A stretch of 64,000 bases of DNA, from NCBI RefSeq assembly GCF_009857605.1, contig NZ_WWCT01000017.1:62001-126000 (forward strand). The letters run 5' to 3'. Made by a program: the position numbers and the translations under genes. A model generated the notes under the pieces. It was not told the origin of the DNA and ran no database searches. It was given only the letters and a program-made list of their open reading frames with translations. Shown one piece after another: positions 1 to 9,757 of the stretch. The number at the start of each line of letters is the position of its first letter. Within the stretch, counting starts at the first letter, position 1. This stretch comes from Duganella levis (GTDB taxonomy: Bacteria > Pseudomonadota > Gammaproteobacteria > Burkholderiales > Burkholderiaceae_D).

Positions 1-128
1 TTGCCGGCGCCGGTCGGGCCGCTGATGGCGAACAGGCCGGTGGAGGCCAACGGCTCCGCTTCAAAATTGACGCTGAATTCCTCGGCCAGCGAGGCCAGGT
101 TCTTGCCGCTGATTTTCAGGATTCTCAT
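1..128 (-). CDS. sbcC: Exonuclease SbcC, N-terminal fragment (partial)
   Basis: Only the first 42 codons lie in the window; the gene runs off the left edge. The translation starts MRILKISGKNLASL and ends in GPTGAG, the beginning of the Walker A loop of the SMC-like ATPase SbcC. Known role: with SbcD it forms an ATP-dependent nuclease that cleaves DNA hairpins and processes double-strand ends. Its ATG overlaps the sbcD stop as ATGA (125-128), so the two are probably translationally coupled in the order sbcD then sbcC. Confidence 0.93.
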   Translation of the reverse strand, partial: MRILKISGKNLASLAEEFSVNFEAEPLASTGLFAISGPTGAG

Positions 129-1351
129 GGCAGCATCAACTCCGCAAAGGCGCTCAGTTGATCGGCCGGCGCTTCATTGCCGAAGCGCTGCTGGTACAGC
201 TGCCTGAAAATGTCGTCGGGCTTGAGCTTCTCCAGCTGGTCCAGCGTCATCACTTCCTTGTCGATGGAAGAGGCGCGGGCGGCGGTTGAGGTTTCAATCT
301 TCGCCAGCCGTACCGGCTTGCCGTCCAGTGCCGCTTCGATGCGCGCGCGCAGGCCGGGCTCCGGTTGCTCCAGCAGCACGCGCACTTCCAGATACGGCTG
401 CTGTTCCACCGGCGCATCCGGCGGCGACAGCGCGGCCAGTTCCTCCAGCACCTGCGTTAGCGGCGCCGGCTTGGATGGCACGCGCAGCAGCTCCACCGCG
501 CGCGGCACAGGTACTGGCACAATCTCGCGCAGCACCGGGCCATCGAGGTCGATGCGCAAAATCTGGTGCGCGTAATTCACCTCGGCGAAGGATAGCGGCA
601 GCGGGCTGCCGGAGTAGCGGATATGTTCCTGCTTGCCGACGTTCTGCGCCAAGTGCAAGTGACCCAGCGCCGCGTAGGCGATGGCCGGATCGAAGATCCC
701 GGCCGGCAGCATCTCGGTGCCGCCAATAACGATGCGGCGTTCCGAATCGTTGGACATCTGCCCATCCACCATATGGCAGTGGCCCATGGCGACGATAGCC
801 TGGCCGTCCTGGCGCTTGCTCAGCGCCAGCGCAAACGCCTGCTGATACAGCGTGGCGATGCCGGCCAGATAAGGATCGGCGCCATCTTCAGTGGCCACGC
901 GCGGCACGTCGCCGGGACGCAGGAACGGCACGGCCAGGCACCAGGCCTCGACTGCGCCGCTGCGGCCCGTCAGCGGCAGCACCAGTGATTCGACATCGAT
1001 CTCGCCATCGGCATTGCGCTGCACGGCGCCGATCACGCGCGTGCCGTGGGCTTCCAGCAGCGGTCCGGGCGCATCCAGCCGGCCCGGCGAATCGTGGTTG
1101 CCGGCGATGATGATCAGGTTCAGATGCGGCGCGCGCTCTTTGGCGATCCGCAGGAAGCGGTACAGCTGCTTTTGCGAGGCGGATGACGGGTTGGCGTTAT
1201 CGTAAATATCCCCTGCGATCAGCAGCACGTCGGCCTGTTCGGCGACGATGGCGTCCAACAGCCAGTCGAGAAAACGCTGGTGTTCGTAATGACGCTCGAA
1301 ATTATGCAGGGATTGGCCGAGATGCCAGTCGGAGGTGTGCAGCAGACGCAT
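125..1351 (-). CDS. sbcD: Exonuclease SbcD, Mre11-type metallophosphoesterase subunit
   Basis: 408 aa, close to the 400 aa of the E. coli protein. Metal-ligand motifs of calcineurin-like phosphoesterases are in order: DWH at residues 8-10, GDIYD around 47-51, GNHD at 84-87, then GHCHM and GHLHL further on. It is the nuclease subunit of the SbcCD complex, which opens hairpins and trims blocked DNA ends. The gene is first of an sbcDC pair on the minus strand and overlaps sbcC by 4 nt. A 65-bp gap separates it from the upstream GGDEF gene. Confidence 0.96.
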   Translation of the reverse strand: MRLLHTSDWHLGQSLHNFERHYEHQRFLDWLLDAIVAEQADVLLIAGDIYDNANPSSASQKQLYRFLRIAKERAPHLNLIIIAGNHDSPGRLDAPGPLLEAHGTRVIGAVQRNADGEIDVESLVLPLTGRSGAVEAWCLAVPFLRPGDVPRVATEDGADPYLAGIATLYQQAFALALSKRQDGQAIVAMGHCHMVDGQMSNDSERRIVIGGTEMLPAGIFDPAIAYAALGHLHLAQNVGKQEHIRYSGSPLPLSFAEVNYAHQILRIDLDGPVLREIVPVPVPRAVELLRVPSKPAPLTQVLEELAALSPPDAPVEQQPYLEVRVLLEQPEPGLRARIEAALDGKPVRLAKIETSTAARASSIDKEVMTLDQLEKLKPDDIFRQLYQQRFGNEAPADQLSAFAELMLP

Positions 1352-1416
1352 GAAAAATAGGATGAAGCAGCCGGAAAGCGCTCAATATAGCGCAAGCCGG
1401 CGGCTCCCGGTTTGAT

Positions 1417-4053
1417 TTATGCCGCGTTGCTTGTCGGTGGATGGGCCGGCAAACCGGCGCGGAAGGTGTTGCGGCCGGCCTGTTTGGCCTCGTACAGCAG
1501 GATGTCGGCGCGGTTCAGCAGTTCGGCGGGGCTGACGTCTTCGTCGCGGAAGTAGGTCAGGCCGATGCTGGTCGATATCGACACCACCGTGCCACCCAGG
1601 TCGAAATCGGCCTGCATGGCGGTGACGATTTTGGCGGCGGCGGCCGCCGCGTCATCGGTGCGGTGGATGCGCTCCATGATGATGGTGAATTCGTCGCCGC
1701 CCAGCCGGGCGATGGTGTCGCTGGCGCGCATGGTGTGGGTCAGACGTGCCGAGAAAGCTTTCAGCAGGGCGTCGCCGACGGCGTGGCCGAAAGTGTCGTT
1801 GACCGGCTTGAAGCGGTCGATGTCCATATACATCACTGCCATCAGGTTGCCGTTGGCGCGCGACGTGGCCATGGAGTCGTGCAGCTTTTGCAGGAAGCCG
1901 GCGCGGTTGGTCAGGCCGGTCAGGGCGTCGACCTGCGACAGCCGCAGCAAACGCTGTTTCTCGCGCTTTTGCACGGTGATGTCCTGACGCATGACGTGGA
2001 AGCCGATCACATTGGCGCCGTCTTCGTCCATTTGCGGGATGTACACCACTTCGTAGGTGCGTTCAGTGGTGTCGCTGTCGTCGTCTTCCTCGAAGGTCAA
2101 CGTTTCGCCTGCCAGCGCGCGCAGCACGTACGGTTCCAGGAAGGCGTAGCGCTGCTCGCCCAGCGTTTCGCGGATACTGCGGCCCAGCACCGTGGAGCCG
2201 GTGCGGTTGAATTCCCGCTCGTAAGCGACGTTGTGGAAGCGGTAGACCTGTTCGGCGTCGATGTAGGCCACCATCGCCGGCAGCGTGTCGGCGATGGTGC
2301 GCAGCCGCGATTCGCTTTCGCGCAGCGCCATCACCGACTTGCGGACGTGGGTGATGTCGTCCACCGTGCCGACGTAGCCGTAGACTTTGCCGTCCACCAC
2401 CATGGCGGCGATCTTGAACGAGACCCAGACGATCATGCCGTCCGGGTGCACGCAACGCAGCGTGTCCTGATACGGCGCGCGGGTTTGCGCCATGTGCTGT
2501 AGCGCGTTCTTGAGCACTACCCGGTCTTGTGGATGGACGGCGCGCATCCAGGCGTCGCCCAGCGCTTCCTCGCGCGTCAGGCCGGTGATCAGCTCAAAGG
2601 TGCGGTTGACGTAGGTGCAGTGGCCGGAGGCGTCGGCGCGCAGCAGGCCAAGCGGCGAGGCGTCGTTGACGGCGGTGAGTTCGGCCTGCTGCTTGCGCGC
2701 GGCCAGTTCGGTTTCCTTGCGCGAGGTGATGTCGCGCACGTTGACCGCGACGCCGTCGGTGATCGGAACGATCTGGTGGTGCAGCCAGTGGACTGCGCGG
2801 TTGGGCAGAAAGTCGACTTCGATTTCCTCTTCCAGCGGCTGACGCGATTCCAGCACATGGCGGAATTTTTCGACGAAGCCCTTGGAATGCAGTTCCGGCA
2901 TTACTTCCACCAGGCGCTTGTCCTTGATGTCGGCGCTGCGGTAGCCCATCAGCTGTGCGCCGCGTTCATTCAGGTCGGCGATGGTGAAGTCGAGGATCTC
3001 GCGCCGCGCGCCGCGCATGCGGCAGGCCTTGAGCAGGTAGACCGCATCCAGGCTGGCGTCGGCGGCGGCGCGCAGCATCAGCTGGGCTTCGATCACCATG
3101 CTGGCGGTGCGGCGCAGGCGGTGCGCCTGGCGCATCAGCAGGTAAACGAACAGCGTTACCAGCACCGACACTACGGTGGCGGCGCCAAAGTACATATTGC
3201 GGCGATGTTCAAATCGCGCCATGGCCGATGGAATGGGATTGCCTACCACTGCCGTCAGCAGGTAGCGCTGCATCTCGGCGTAGCCGTACACGCGGTCGAC
3301 GGCGTCGAAGCGGCGCTTGAGCAGAAATTCCTCGGCCGGCTGGGTGACGCTGGGCTGCGGCACGCTGAAGTCGATGCTGTCGCTGATGATCACCTGGTCG
3401 TCGATGCGGGCGGCGGACATGCCGTTTTCGCGGCTGATCAGCATCACCGCGCCGCCGGGATCGACGTTCAGGCGGTCGTAGTCCTCGACGAAATAGGCCG
3501 GATCGATCATCACCATGATCACGCCGGCGAAGCTGCCGTCGGGATGATTTAGGCGGCGCGAGATCTGGATCTGCCATTTCTTGGTGCGGCTGTCGACTAC
3601 CGGCGTGGCCACCAGCGACACGTCGGACGGGTTGTTGGCGTGGTTGCGGAACACCGGCTGGCGTCTCAGGTCCGGCGTGAAGTAGCCGTTCAAGCTGTCG
3701 ATGATGCGGCCGTCGCGGTCCAGAATCGCCAGCGGCAGATCGAGCTTGGTCGGCAGCAGCGAGTCGAGCAGGCCGTTCTTGCGGGTGAATTCGGCCAGCC
3801 GCAGCGCGCCGCCGGTTTCCTCGTATTTGAGCTTAAAGAGCTGGGTGGCGTGATCGACCTGGCGCAGCAGGTGGGTGCTATGCTCGGCCAGCGTGCGCGC
3901 CAGCGATTGGCTATGCAGCACCGCCTCGTAACGGGCGGTGTTCTGCTCCTGCCGGACCTGATAGGTGACGGCGGCCCAGGTGAAAATCAGCAGCGCCGCG
4001 CCGAAGGCGGGCAGCAGTATCGCGCGGTACAGACGGCGGAAGAAATCGCGCAT
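1417..4053 (-). CDS. Membrane-anchored sensor diguanylate cyclase (Cache-like, PAS repeats, GGDEF)
   Basis: 878 aa from the ATG at 4053, which is preceded by GAGGAA about 9 nt upstream; the frame stays open much further but only as antisense of the next gene. Order seen: membrane segment (about 12-30), a periplasmic sensor region of about 250 residues resembling dCACHE, a second membrane segment (about 286-306), two to three PAS domains (about 330-695), and a GGDEF domain with RLGGDEF near residue 784. The inhibitory I-site RxxD is present as RASD five residues before GGDEF, so product feedback is likely. Expected activity is c-di-GMP synthesis from two GTP; there is no EAL domain. The input signal is unknown. 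Confidence 0.9.
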   Translation of the reverse strand: MRDFFRRLYRAILLPAFGAALLIFTWAAVTYQVRQEQNTARYEAVLHSQSLARTLAEHSTHLLRQVDHATQLFKLKYEETGGALRLAEFTRKNGLLDSLLPTKLDLPLAILDRDGRIIDSLNGYFTPDLRRQPVFRNHANNPSDVSLVATPVVDSRTKKWQIQISRRLNHPDGSFAGVIMVMIDPAYFVEDYDRLNVDPGGAVMLISRENGMSAARIDDQVIISDSIDFSVPQPSVTQPAEEFLLKRRFDAVDRVYGYAEMQRYLLTAVVGNPIPSAMARFEHRRNMYFGAATVVSVLVTLFVYLLMRQAHRLRRTASMVIEAQLMLRAAADASLDAVYLLKACRMRGARREILDFTIADLNERGAQLMGYRSADIKDKRLVEVMPELHSKGFVEKFRHVLESRQPLEEEIEVDFLPNRAVHWLHHQIVPITDGVAVNVRDITSRKETELAARKQQAELTAVNDASPLGLLRADASGHCTYVNRTFELITGLTREEALGDAWMRAVHPQDRVVLKNALQHMAQTRAPYQDTLRCVHPDGMIVWVSFKIAAMVVDGKVYGYVGTVDDITHVRKSVMALRESESRLRTIADTLPAMVAYIDAEQVYRFHNVAYEREFNRTGSTVLGRSIRETLGEQRYAFLEPYVLRALAGETLTFEEDDDSDTTERTYEVVYIPQMDEDGANVIGFHVMRQDITVQKREKQRLLRLSQVDALTGLTNRAGFLQKLHDSMATSRANGNLMAVMYMDIDRFKPVNDTFGHAVGDALLKAFSARLTHTMRASDTIARLGGDEFTIIMERIHRTDDAAAAAAKIVTAMQADFDLGGTVVSISTSIGLTYFRDEDVSPAELLNRADILLYEAKQAGRNTFRAGLPAHPPTSNAA

Positions 4054-4188
4054 CGGGGAGGGTTCCTCATCGGTATCGGAAATCTTTCGGGGTATTCTGC
4101 ACGGAAATATCGCTTTTGGCGTGAAAGTGGTGAAAAAAACCTCAATCCGTTCACAGGCAATATTGAAAACTTTATTAGAATAGCGCTC

Positions 4189-5430
4189 ATGACTGAACCG
4201 ATATTGAGCCTGTCCGCCGCGCGCGCGCTGCACCTGGCGGCGCAAGGGCTGTTGCAGCCGCGCCGCCGCAAGGCGCGCCAACCCGATTTGCTGGCGGCGA
4301 TCCGGCAAATGGGCGTGCTGCAAATCGATACCATCCACGTGGTGGCGCGCAGTCCGTACCTGGTGTTGTGGAGTCGTTTGGGCGACTATCCGCAGCCATG
4401 GCTGGAGCAGGCGCTGGCAGACGGTGAGCTGTTTGAATACTGGGCCCACGAGGCCTGCTTTGTGCCGGTCGAGGACTACGGCCTGTATCGCCATCGCATG
4501 CTGGACCCGGAGGCCATGGGCTGGAAGTATTCCGCCACATGGATGAAGGAGCGCCGCGCCGAAGTCGACGCGGTGCTGGAACATATCCGCGTCAACGGCC
4601 CGACGCGCTCCTCGGACTTTGAACGCACCGACGGCCAGGCCGGCGGCTGGTGGAGCTGGAAGCCGGAAAAGCGTTCGCTGGAAGTGTTGTTCACCACCGG
4701 CGCGCTGATGATCGCGGCCCGCCACAACTTCCAGCGCATCTACGACCTGGCCGAACGCGTGCTGCCGCACTGGGACGACAGCCAGTTGCCGCATATGGAC
4801 GAGGTGCGCCGGGAATTGGTGCTGAAAGCCGTCAAAGCCATGGGCTGCGCGCGCGCCGGCTGGATCAGCGACTACTTCCGCACCAAGCCGCCGCGCTTCG
4901 ATCCCGAAACGCTGGTGGAGCAGGGCGCCTTGCTGCGCGCCTGGGTGGATGACTGGGATGATCCGATCTACGTCCATCCCGACCACACGGACCTGCTGGA
5001 CAGCGCTGCCGCCGGCATGCTGGGGCCGACGCTGACCACCATCCTGTCGCCGTTCGACCCGGTGGTGTGGGACCGCCGCCGTGCGCTGGAACTGTTCAAC
5101 TTCGACTACCGGTTGGAATGCTACACGCCGGCCGACAAGCGCAAATACGGTTATTTCACGTTGCCGATCCTGCGCCGTGGCGCGCTGGTGGGCCGGGTGG
5201 ACGCCAAGGCGCACCGGCGCGACGGTGTGTTTGAACTCAAATCGCTGGTGCTGGAACCGGCCGCGCACGTCAGCGACCGCTTCACGCGCGACGTCGCCGC
5301 CGCGCTGCAACGGCTGGCCGACTGGCACCAATGCCCGCAAATACAGATCACGCAAGCGACGCCCGCCAGTTTCGGGCCGCAGCTGCAAGCCGCACTCAGT
5401 GCGGCAGAACCAGGCAAGGAAGCCGCATGA
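4189..5430 (+). CDS. YcaQ/AlkX-family DNA glycosylase (winged-helix, crosslink repair)
   Basis: 413 aa, close to the usual length of about 410. The protein has the conserved N-terminal LQIDTIHVV stretch containing the QxD motif (Q-I-D) that defines the catalytic site of the AlkZ/AlkX group, and repeated winged-helix character. Family members unhook alkylated bases and interstrand crosslinks. The ATG at 4189 lies in a 135-bp divergent region with the GGDEF gene. The DUF2804 gene starts 10 bp after the stop, so they are probably cotranscribed. Identification is by whole-protein resemblance; substrate is inferred. Confidence 0.85.
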   Translation: MTEPILSLSAARALHLAAQGLLQPRRRKARQPDLLAAIRQMGVLQIDTIHVVARSPYLVLWSRLGDYPQPWLEQALADGELFEYWAHEACFVPVEDYGLYRHRMLDPEAMGWKYSATWMKERRAEVDAVLEHIRVNGPTRSSDFERTDGQAGGWWSWKPEKRSLEVLFTTGALMIAARHNFQRIYDLAERVLPHWDDSQLPHMDEVRRELVLKAVKAMGCARAGWISDYFRTKPPRFDPETLVEQGALLRAWVDDWDDPIYVHPDHTDLLDSAAAGMLGPTLTTILSPFDPVVWDRRRALELFNFDYRLECYTPADKRKYGYFTLPILRRGALVGRVDAKAHRRDGVFELKSLVLEPAAHVSDRFTRDVAAALQRLADWHQCPQIQITQATPASFGPQLQAALSAAEPGKEAA

Positions 5431-5440
5431 AGGTAAGTAA

Positions 5441-6430
5441 ATGACACTGCCCGCCGCCCCCGCCAGCCTGCTGGCCGCCGACGGACAGCCGCTCTTTGGA
5501 CGTTACGCCGGCCAGGTCGGCAATATCGACTGGAGCCAGCTGGCCGCACCATTTTCCCGCAGCCCGCTGTGGCGAAGGTTTCACCACAAGCGCTGGCATT
5601 ACGTGGCGCTGTGCACGGAGGAGGTATTCTGCGCGGTCGCCATCGTCGATCTGGGCTGGATCAGCACTGCCTTTGCCTATGCCTTCGAGCGCAAGGACGG
5701 CGACATGCTGGCCAACTTGTCGCAGGACGGCTTGCCGCTGGTGTCGGCCAAGCTGGCCAACCATGCCGGCGAGTCGAGCAGCTTTTCGCGGCGCGGTACC
5801 CACATCGCGATCGACACCAGTGGTGACGGCAGCTATTCGCTGACGCTGCGCAGCGATTACCTGGAAGTCGATGCCAGCTTCGGCCCGTCGCCATCGCCGC
5901 TGTTGCTGGCCACCGGGCCGATTGCACAAGGCTCGGTGCACGCCACGCAGAAATCGTCGGCCATGCCGATGCGCGGTGAAGTACGCACGTGGCGCGATGA
6001 ATTCAAGCTCGATGGCGGTGTCGCCAGCTTCGATTACTCCAACGGCCTGCTGGCGCGGAACACCGCCTGGCGCTGGGCCTCGGCGCACAATATGGAACTG
6101 GGCTTCAACCTGCAGGCCGGCTATTTCGGCGATCATGAAAACGCGCTGTGGCTGGACGGCGACCTGATTGCGCTGGGTCCGGCCCACTTCCTGTACGATA
6201 AAAAGGATGCGCTGTCGCAGTGGCACATCTTTACCGAGGACGATATGCTGGATCTGTACTTCACACCGGAAGGCGCGCGCCGCGACAACAAGAAGATGAT
6301 GGTGGCGGCCAGTCGCTATCTGCAGCCGATCGGCACCTTCAGCGGCTGGGTGCGCGCCGCGCCGGATCAGCCGAAACGCATGGTTACGCAGCTGATGGGC
6401 GTGACCGAAGACCATTCCTCCCGCTGGTAA
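5441..6430 (+). CDS. DUF2804 family protein
   Basis: 329 aa, beta-rich, without signal peptide or membrane segments. Several Trp-containing strands (for example DLGWISTAFAYAFERKD and NTAWRWASAHN) match my memory of DUF2804 proteins, which are common in proteobacteria and have no established function. It starts 10 bp after the YcaQ-like gene behind AAGG and ends 7 bp before the PatZ-like gene, so it sits in the middle of a probable three-gene transcript. A link to lipid or acyl metabolism is only a guess from the neighbour. Confidence 0.75.
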   Translation: MTLPAAPASLLAADGQPLFGRYAGQVGNIDWSQLAAPFSRSPLWRRFHHKRWHYVALCTEEVFCAVAIVDLGWISTAFAYAFERKDGDMLANLSQDGLPLVSAKLANHAGESSSFSRRGTHIAIDTSGDGSYSLTLRSDYLEVDASFGPSPSPLLLATGPIAQGSVHATQKSSAMPMRGEVRTWRDEFKLDGGVASFDYSNGLLARNTAWRWASAHNMELGFNLQAGYFGDHENALWLDGDLIALGPAHFLYDKKDALSQWHIFTEDDMLDLYFTPEGARRDNKKMMVAASRYLQPIGTFSGWVRAAPDQPKRMVTQLMGVTEDHSSRW

Positions 6431-6437
6431 GCCAAAC

Positions 6438-8843
6438 ATGAGCATCCGTAATCTCGACCGTCTGTTCCAACCGCGTTCCGTGGCCGTGATCGGCGCGTCG
6501 GACAAGCCGCTGCGCATCGGCACGCGGGTGCTGGCCAATCTGCTGGACGGGGAATTCACGCGCAGCGGCGGCACTGTATGGCCGGTCAATCCCAAGTACC
6601 AGCGGCTGCAAGGCTTGCAGTGCCATGCGCGGGTCAGTGCGCTGCCGGTGTCGCCCGACCTGGCCATCATCTGCACGCCGCCGGCCACCGTGCCGGGGCT
6701 GATCCACGACCTGGGCGCGGCCGGCTGCAAGGCGGCGATTGTGATGACGGCCGATCCGGGCCACAGCGGTGGCCGCGGCCTGCGCCAGCCGATGCTGGAA
6801 GCGGCGCGGCCGTATTTGCTGCGCATCCTCGGCGCCGGCAGTGCGGGCTTGCAGTCGCCGGCAATGGGACTGGACGCCAGCTTCACGCAAATGCCGGCGC
6901 GGAAGGGCAAGCTGGGTTTTGTCTCGCAATCGGCGGCGCTGGCAACGGCGGTGCTGGACTGGGCCGGCCAGCGCGGCATCGGCTTCTCGCGTTTTGTCGC
7001 CATGGGCGATGGCGCCGACGTCGATTTCGGCGACCTGCTGGACTATCTGGCCGCCGATGGCGAAACGGAAGCCATCCTGCTGTGTATTGAACATGTGAGC
7101 AGCGCGCGCAAGTTCATGTCGGCCGGGCGGCTGGCCGCGCGCGGCAAGCCGGTCATCGTGCTGAAAGTCGGGCGCGATGCGGCGCCGGGCGCGGACCTGG
7201 TGTTCGATGCGGCGATCCGCCGCGCCGGCATGCTGCGCGTGTACTCCACCGAGGATTTGTTCGACGCCGTCGAAACGCTGGCGCGCCAGCGGCCGCAGCG
7301 CGGCGAGCGGCTGGCGGTGCTGACCAACGGCGGCGGCCTCGGTTTGATCGCGGCCGATGCGCTGTCCTTCACCGGCGCGCAACTGGCGGAGTTTTCGCCG
7401 GAGACGCTGAAGCGGCTGGCGCAGGCCGGCGCGCCGCAAACCAATCCGGTCGACTTCCTGGCCGACGCGCCGGTCGAACGCTACACCGGCGCGGTGCAGG
7501 CGCTATTGAATGAATCGCAGGCCGACGCGCTGCTGTTCCTGCACGCGCCGACCGCCATGGTGGGCAGTGAGCTGATCGCCCGCGCAGTGGCGCCATTGAT
7601 GCAGGCGGCAGGCAAGAACGTGCTGTCCTGCTGGCTGGGTGGCAGTTCGGTGGCGCAGGCGCGCCGCGTATTCGCCGACGCCGGCCTGCCAACCTACGAC
7701 ACGCCGGAGAAAGCCGTCAATGGCTTCCTGCAGATTGCCCAGTACCGGCGTAACCAGGAGCTGCTGATGGAAGTGCCGGTCGGCGTGCCGACCACCGGCG
7801 CCAAGCAGCGGGCGGCGGCGCGTGCGCTGGTGCAAGCCGCGCTACACGCTGGCCACAGCGAATTGACCGACGCCGATGCGCGCGCGCTGATGGCGGCGTA
7901 TGGCATCGCGCTGGCGACGCCGCAGCAGGCCGCGCTGGCCGGCGCCACGCTGGCGGCGGCGCGCATCCAGATCAGTCACGATCCGGTGTTCGGGCCGGTG
8001 GTGTTCTTCGGCCAGGGTGGCATTGCGGCCGATGTGGCGGCCGACCGCGCGGCCGGCCTGCCGCCATTAAATATGGCGCTGGCGCGCGACCTGGTCGACC
8101 GTACCCGCGTCTCGCGCCTGCTGGCGCAGGGCCAGACCCCGGCCGACGCCGAGGCGCTGATCCGCACGCTGGTGCAGGTGGCCGACATGGTGGCCGACCT
8201 GCCGGAATTGACCGAACTGGATCTGAATCCGCTGCTGGCGATCGGCGGCAGCGTGGTGGCACTGAGCGCGCGCATGCATCTGGCCAAGGCGCGCGGACGG
8301 CGCACGGAACTGGCGATCCGCCCGTATCCGCAGGAGCTGGAAGAGCGGCTGGACTGGAAGGGCGGCCAGATCCTGCTGCGACCGATCAAGCCAGAAGATG
8401 GCGCGCAGCACCAGCAGTTCTTCAGCGCGCTGGCGCCGGACGATGTGCGGCTGCGCTTTTTCTCCGCCATGCGCGAACTGCCGCCGGCCCAGCTGGCGCG
8501 GTTGACGCAAATCGATTACGACCGTGCCATGGCGTTCATCGCCACCCGGCCCAATGCCCAAGGCCAGCCGGAAACGCTGGGCGTGGTGCGGGCGGTGCTG
8601 GACCCCGATAACCAATCGGCCGAGTTCGCCATCATCGTGCGTTCCGATTTGAAAGGCAAAGGACTGGGCTACATTTTGTTCCAGAAACTGGTGGATTATT
8701 TCCGCGCCCGGGGCACGCGCGAGATCGTCGGCGACGCCTTGTCGGAAAATGCCGGCGTGCAAAAATTGATACGCCACTTCGGCGGCGTGGTATTGCCGCA
8801 TCCGGAAGCAGGAATGGTGCGCTTGCAACTGCCTTTGCGATAG
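6438..8843 (+). CDS. PatZ-like NDP-forming acyl-CoA synthetase/GNAT acetyltransferase with internal losses
   Basis: 801 aa, about 85-100 shorter than typical Pat/PatZ/Pka proteins. Present in order: CoA-binding Rossmann domain (about 8-135), succinyl-CoA-synthetase-like domains (about 150-430), the second half of an ATP-grasp domain (from DPVFGPVVFFGQGG), and a C-terminal GNAT acetyltransferase (about 640-801). Two family-conserved pieces are missing: the loop before VFDAAIRRAG that normally carries SHTGALAG with the phospho-histidine, and about 65-70 residues of the ATP-grasp N-lobe just before RIQISHDPVFGP. Reading frame is intact. Inference: the ligase half cannot work, while the GNAT half may still acetylate lysines of metabolic enzymes such as Acs and use the remains for CoA or metabolite sensing. 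Confidence 0.86.
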   Translation: MSIRNLDRLFQPRSVAVIGASDKPLRIGTRVLANLLDGEFTRSGGTVWPVNPKYQRLQGLQCHARVSALPVSPDLAIICTPPATVPGLIHDLGAAGCKAAIVMTADPGHSGGRGLRQPMLEAARPYLLRILGAGSAGLQSPAMGLDASFTQMPARKGKLGFVSQSAALATAVLDWAGQRGIGFSRFVAMGDGADVDFGDLLDYLAADGETEAILLCIEHVSSARKFMSAGRLAARGKPVIVLKVGRDAAPGADLVFDAAIRRAGMLRVYSTEDLFDAVETLARQRPQRGERLAVLTNGGGLGLIAADALSFTGAQLAEFSPETLKRLAQAGAPQTNPVDFLADAPVERYTGAVQALLNESQADALLFLHAPTAMVGSELIARAVAPLMQAAGKNVLSCWLGGSSVAQARRVFADAGLPTYDTPEKAVNGFLQIAQYRRNQELLMEVPVGVPTTGAKQRAAARALVQAALHAGHSELTDADARALMAAYGIALATPQQAALAGATLAAARIQISHDPVFGPVVFFGQGGIAADVAADRAAGLPPLNMALARDLVDRTRVSRLLAQGQTPADAEALIRTLVQVADMVADLPELTELDLNPLLAIGGSVVALSARMHLAKARGRRTELAIRPYPQELEERLDWKGGQILLRPIKPEDGAQHQQFFSALAPDDVRLRFFSAMRELPPAQLARLTQIDYDRAMAFIATRPNAQGQPETLGVVRAVLDPDNQSAEFAIIVRSDLKGKGLGYILFQKLVDYFRARGTREIVGDALSENAGVQKLIRHFGGVVLPHPEAGMVRLQLPLR

Positions 8844-8971
8844 CATTCGCGCCACGCTTGAGATATATTGGTGCTACCAAACGTGCCTGCGGGTTTGTTC
8901 TAGCGCAAAGCGCCGTTGTCGGGAAACTTTACACTTTTACTTCCGCTATCCAGCCTTGGGAGTCAGTCAGA

Positions 8972-9679
8972 ATGTTAACCGCCACATACACTTTGGTAGC
9001 CCTCTCGGTCGAGCAAGCCAGTGTTCGTTTGAGTCTGCTATCGTTTCAAAAGTATGTGCGCACCACGCTCATGCAGCAGAACCGCATGACGCTGTCGCAA
9101 CTGGAATATGCTTGCGAAAACCTCAATACCCTGTATCAGGCTTGCCATTGGCGCAAGACTGAAATGTACCTGATCCCGGCGCTGCGCGACGCGACCGAGC
9201 GGGCCGATCATCTATTAGACGAACTCAACCGCCTGAACCAGTCGGCGCTGACTTCGATCCGCCTGCTGCAAGATAAGCTGGGGTCGTTGGCCGATGTGCG
9301 CGACGAGCAAGTCAGCGAAGTGTGCGACAGCATCGACCTGTTCTGCGCCTCGCTGCTGAAGCGGCTGGAAAAAGAGGAGCAGGAGCTGTTCGGGCTGGCG
9401 CGCAACGCCATCGCCGGCGATACCTGGTTCTCGATTGCCAACCAGTTGATGATGCACGATAAGCATCTGGATGAAATGAAACGTTCCGGCCTGCCGCCGG
9501 CGGAAGCGGCGCAAGTGTCGGCCCGCCGTCGCGCGCTACCGGGCGGGGAGGTGGATGACGGCCAGATTTCGATTCCCGGCTTGCAGGTGCTGCCCATCGT
9601 CAGCCTGGAAGAAGTACCGGCCCCACCGCCGAAAAAGCCCGTGCGGCAGTCGTCACGCGACGATGCAATTATGAAATAA
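8972..9679 (+). CDS. Helical hemerythrin/HHE-like hypothetical protein
   Basis: 235 aa from ATG 8972; an in-frame upstream start exists at 8858 but adds a non-conserved-looking stretch. The protein is almost all helix. Segments such as RLEKEEQELFGLAR and WFSIANQLMMHDKH recall the third and fourth helices of hemerythrin-like (HHE) domains, but several expected iron-ligand His/Glu positions are absent, so metal binding is doubtful. The last 50 residues are Pro/charge-rich and look disordered. It stands alone between the PatZ-like gene and the DUF349 gene. Function unknown. Confidence 0.7.
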   Translation: MLTATYTLVALSVEQASVRLSLLSFQKYVRTTLMQQNRMTLSQLEYACENLNTLYQACHWRKTEMYLIPALRDATERADHLLDELNRLNQSALTSIRLLQDKLGSLADVRDEQVSEVCDSIDLFCASLLKRLEKEEQELFGLARNAIAGDTWFSIANQLMMHDKHLDEMKRSGLPPAEAAQVSARRRALPGGEVDDGQISIPGLQVLPIVSLEEVPAPPPKKPVRQSSRDDAIMK

Positions 9680-9757
9680 CCGCCCCGTAGAGCACTAGCC
9701 GGGCAAATTTCCCCTGCTTTGCTATGATGGTGGTTTTAGCCATCACCACTGGGCACC

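Noticed and set aside
4054..5388. N-terminal extension of the minus-strand GGDEF frame by 445 residues
   Set aside because: It is antisense to the well-conserved YcaQ-type gene, has no domain character, and a good ribosome-binding site precedes the ATG at 4053.
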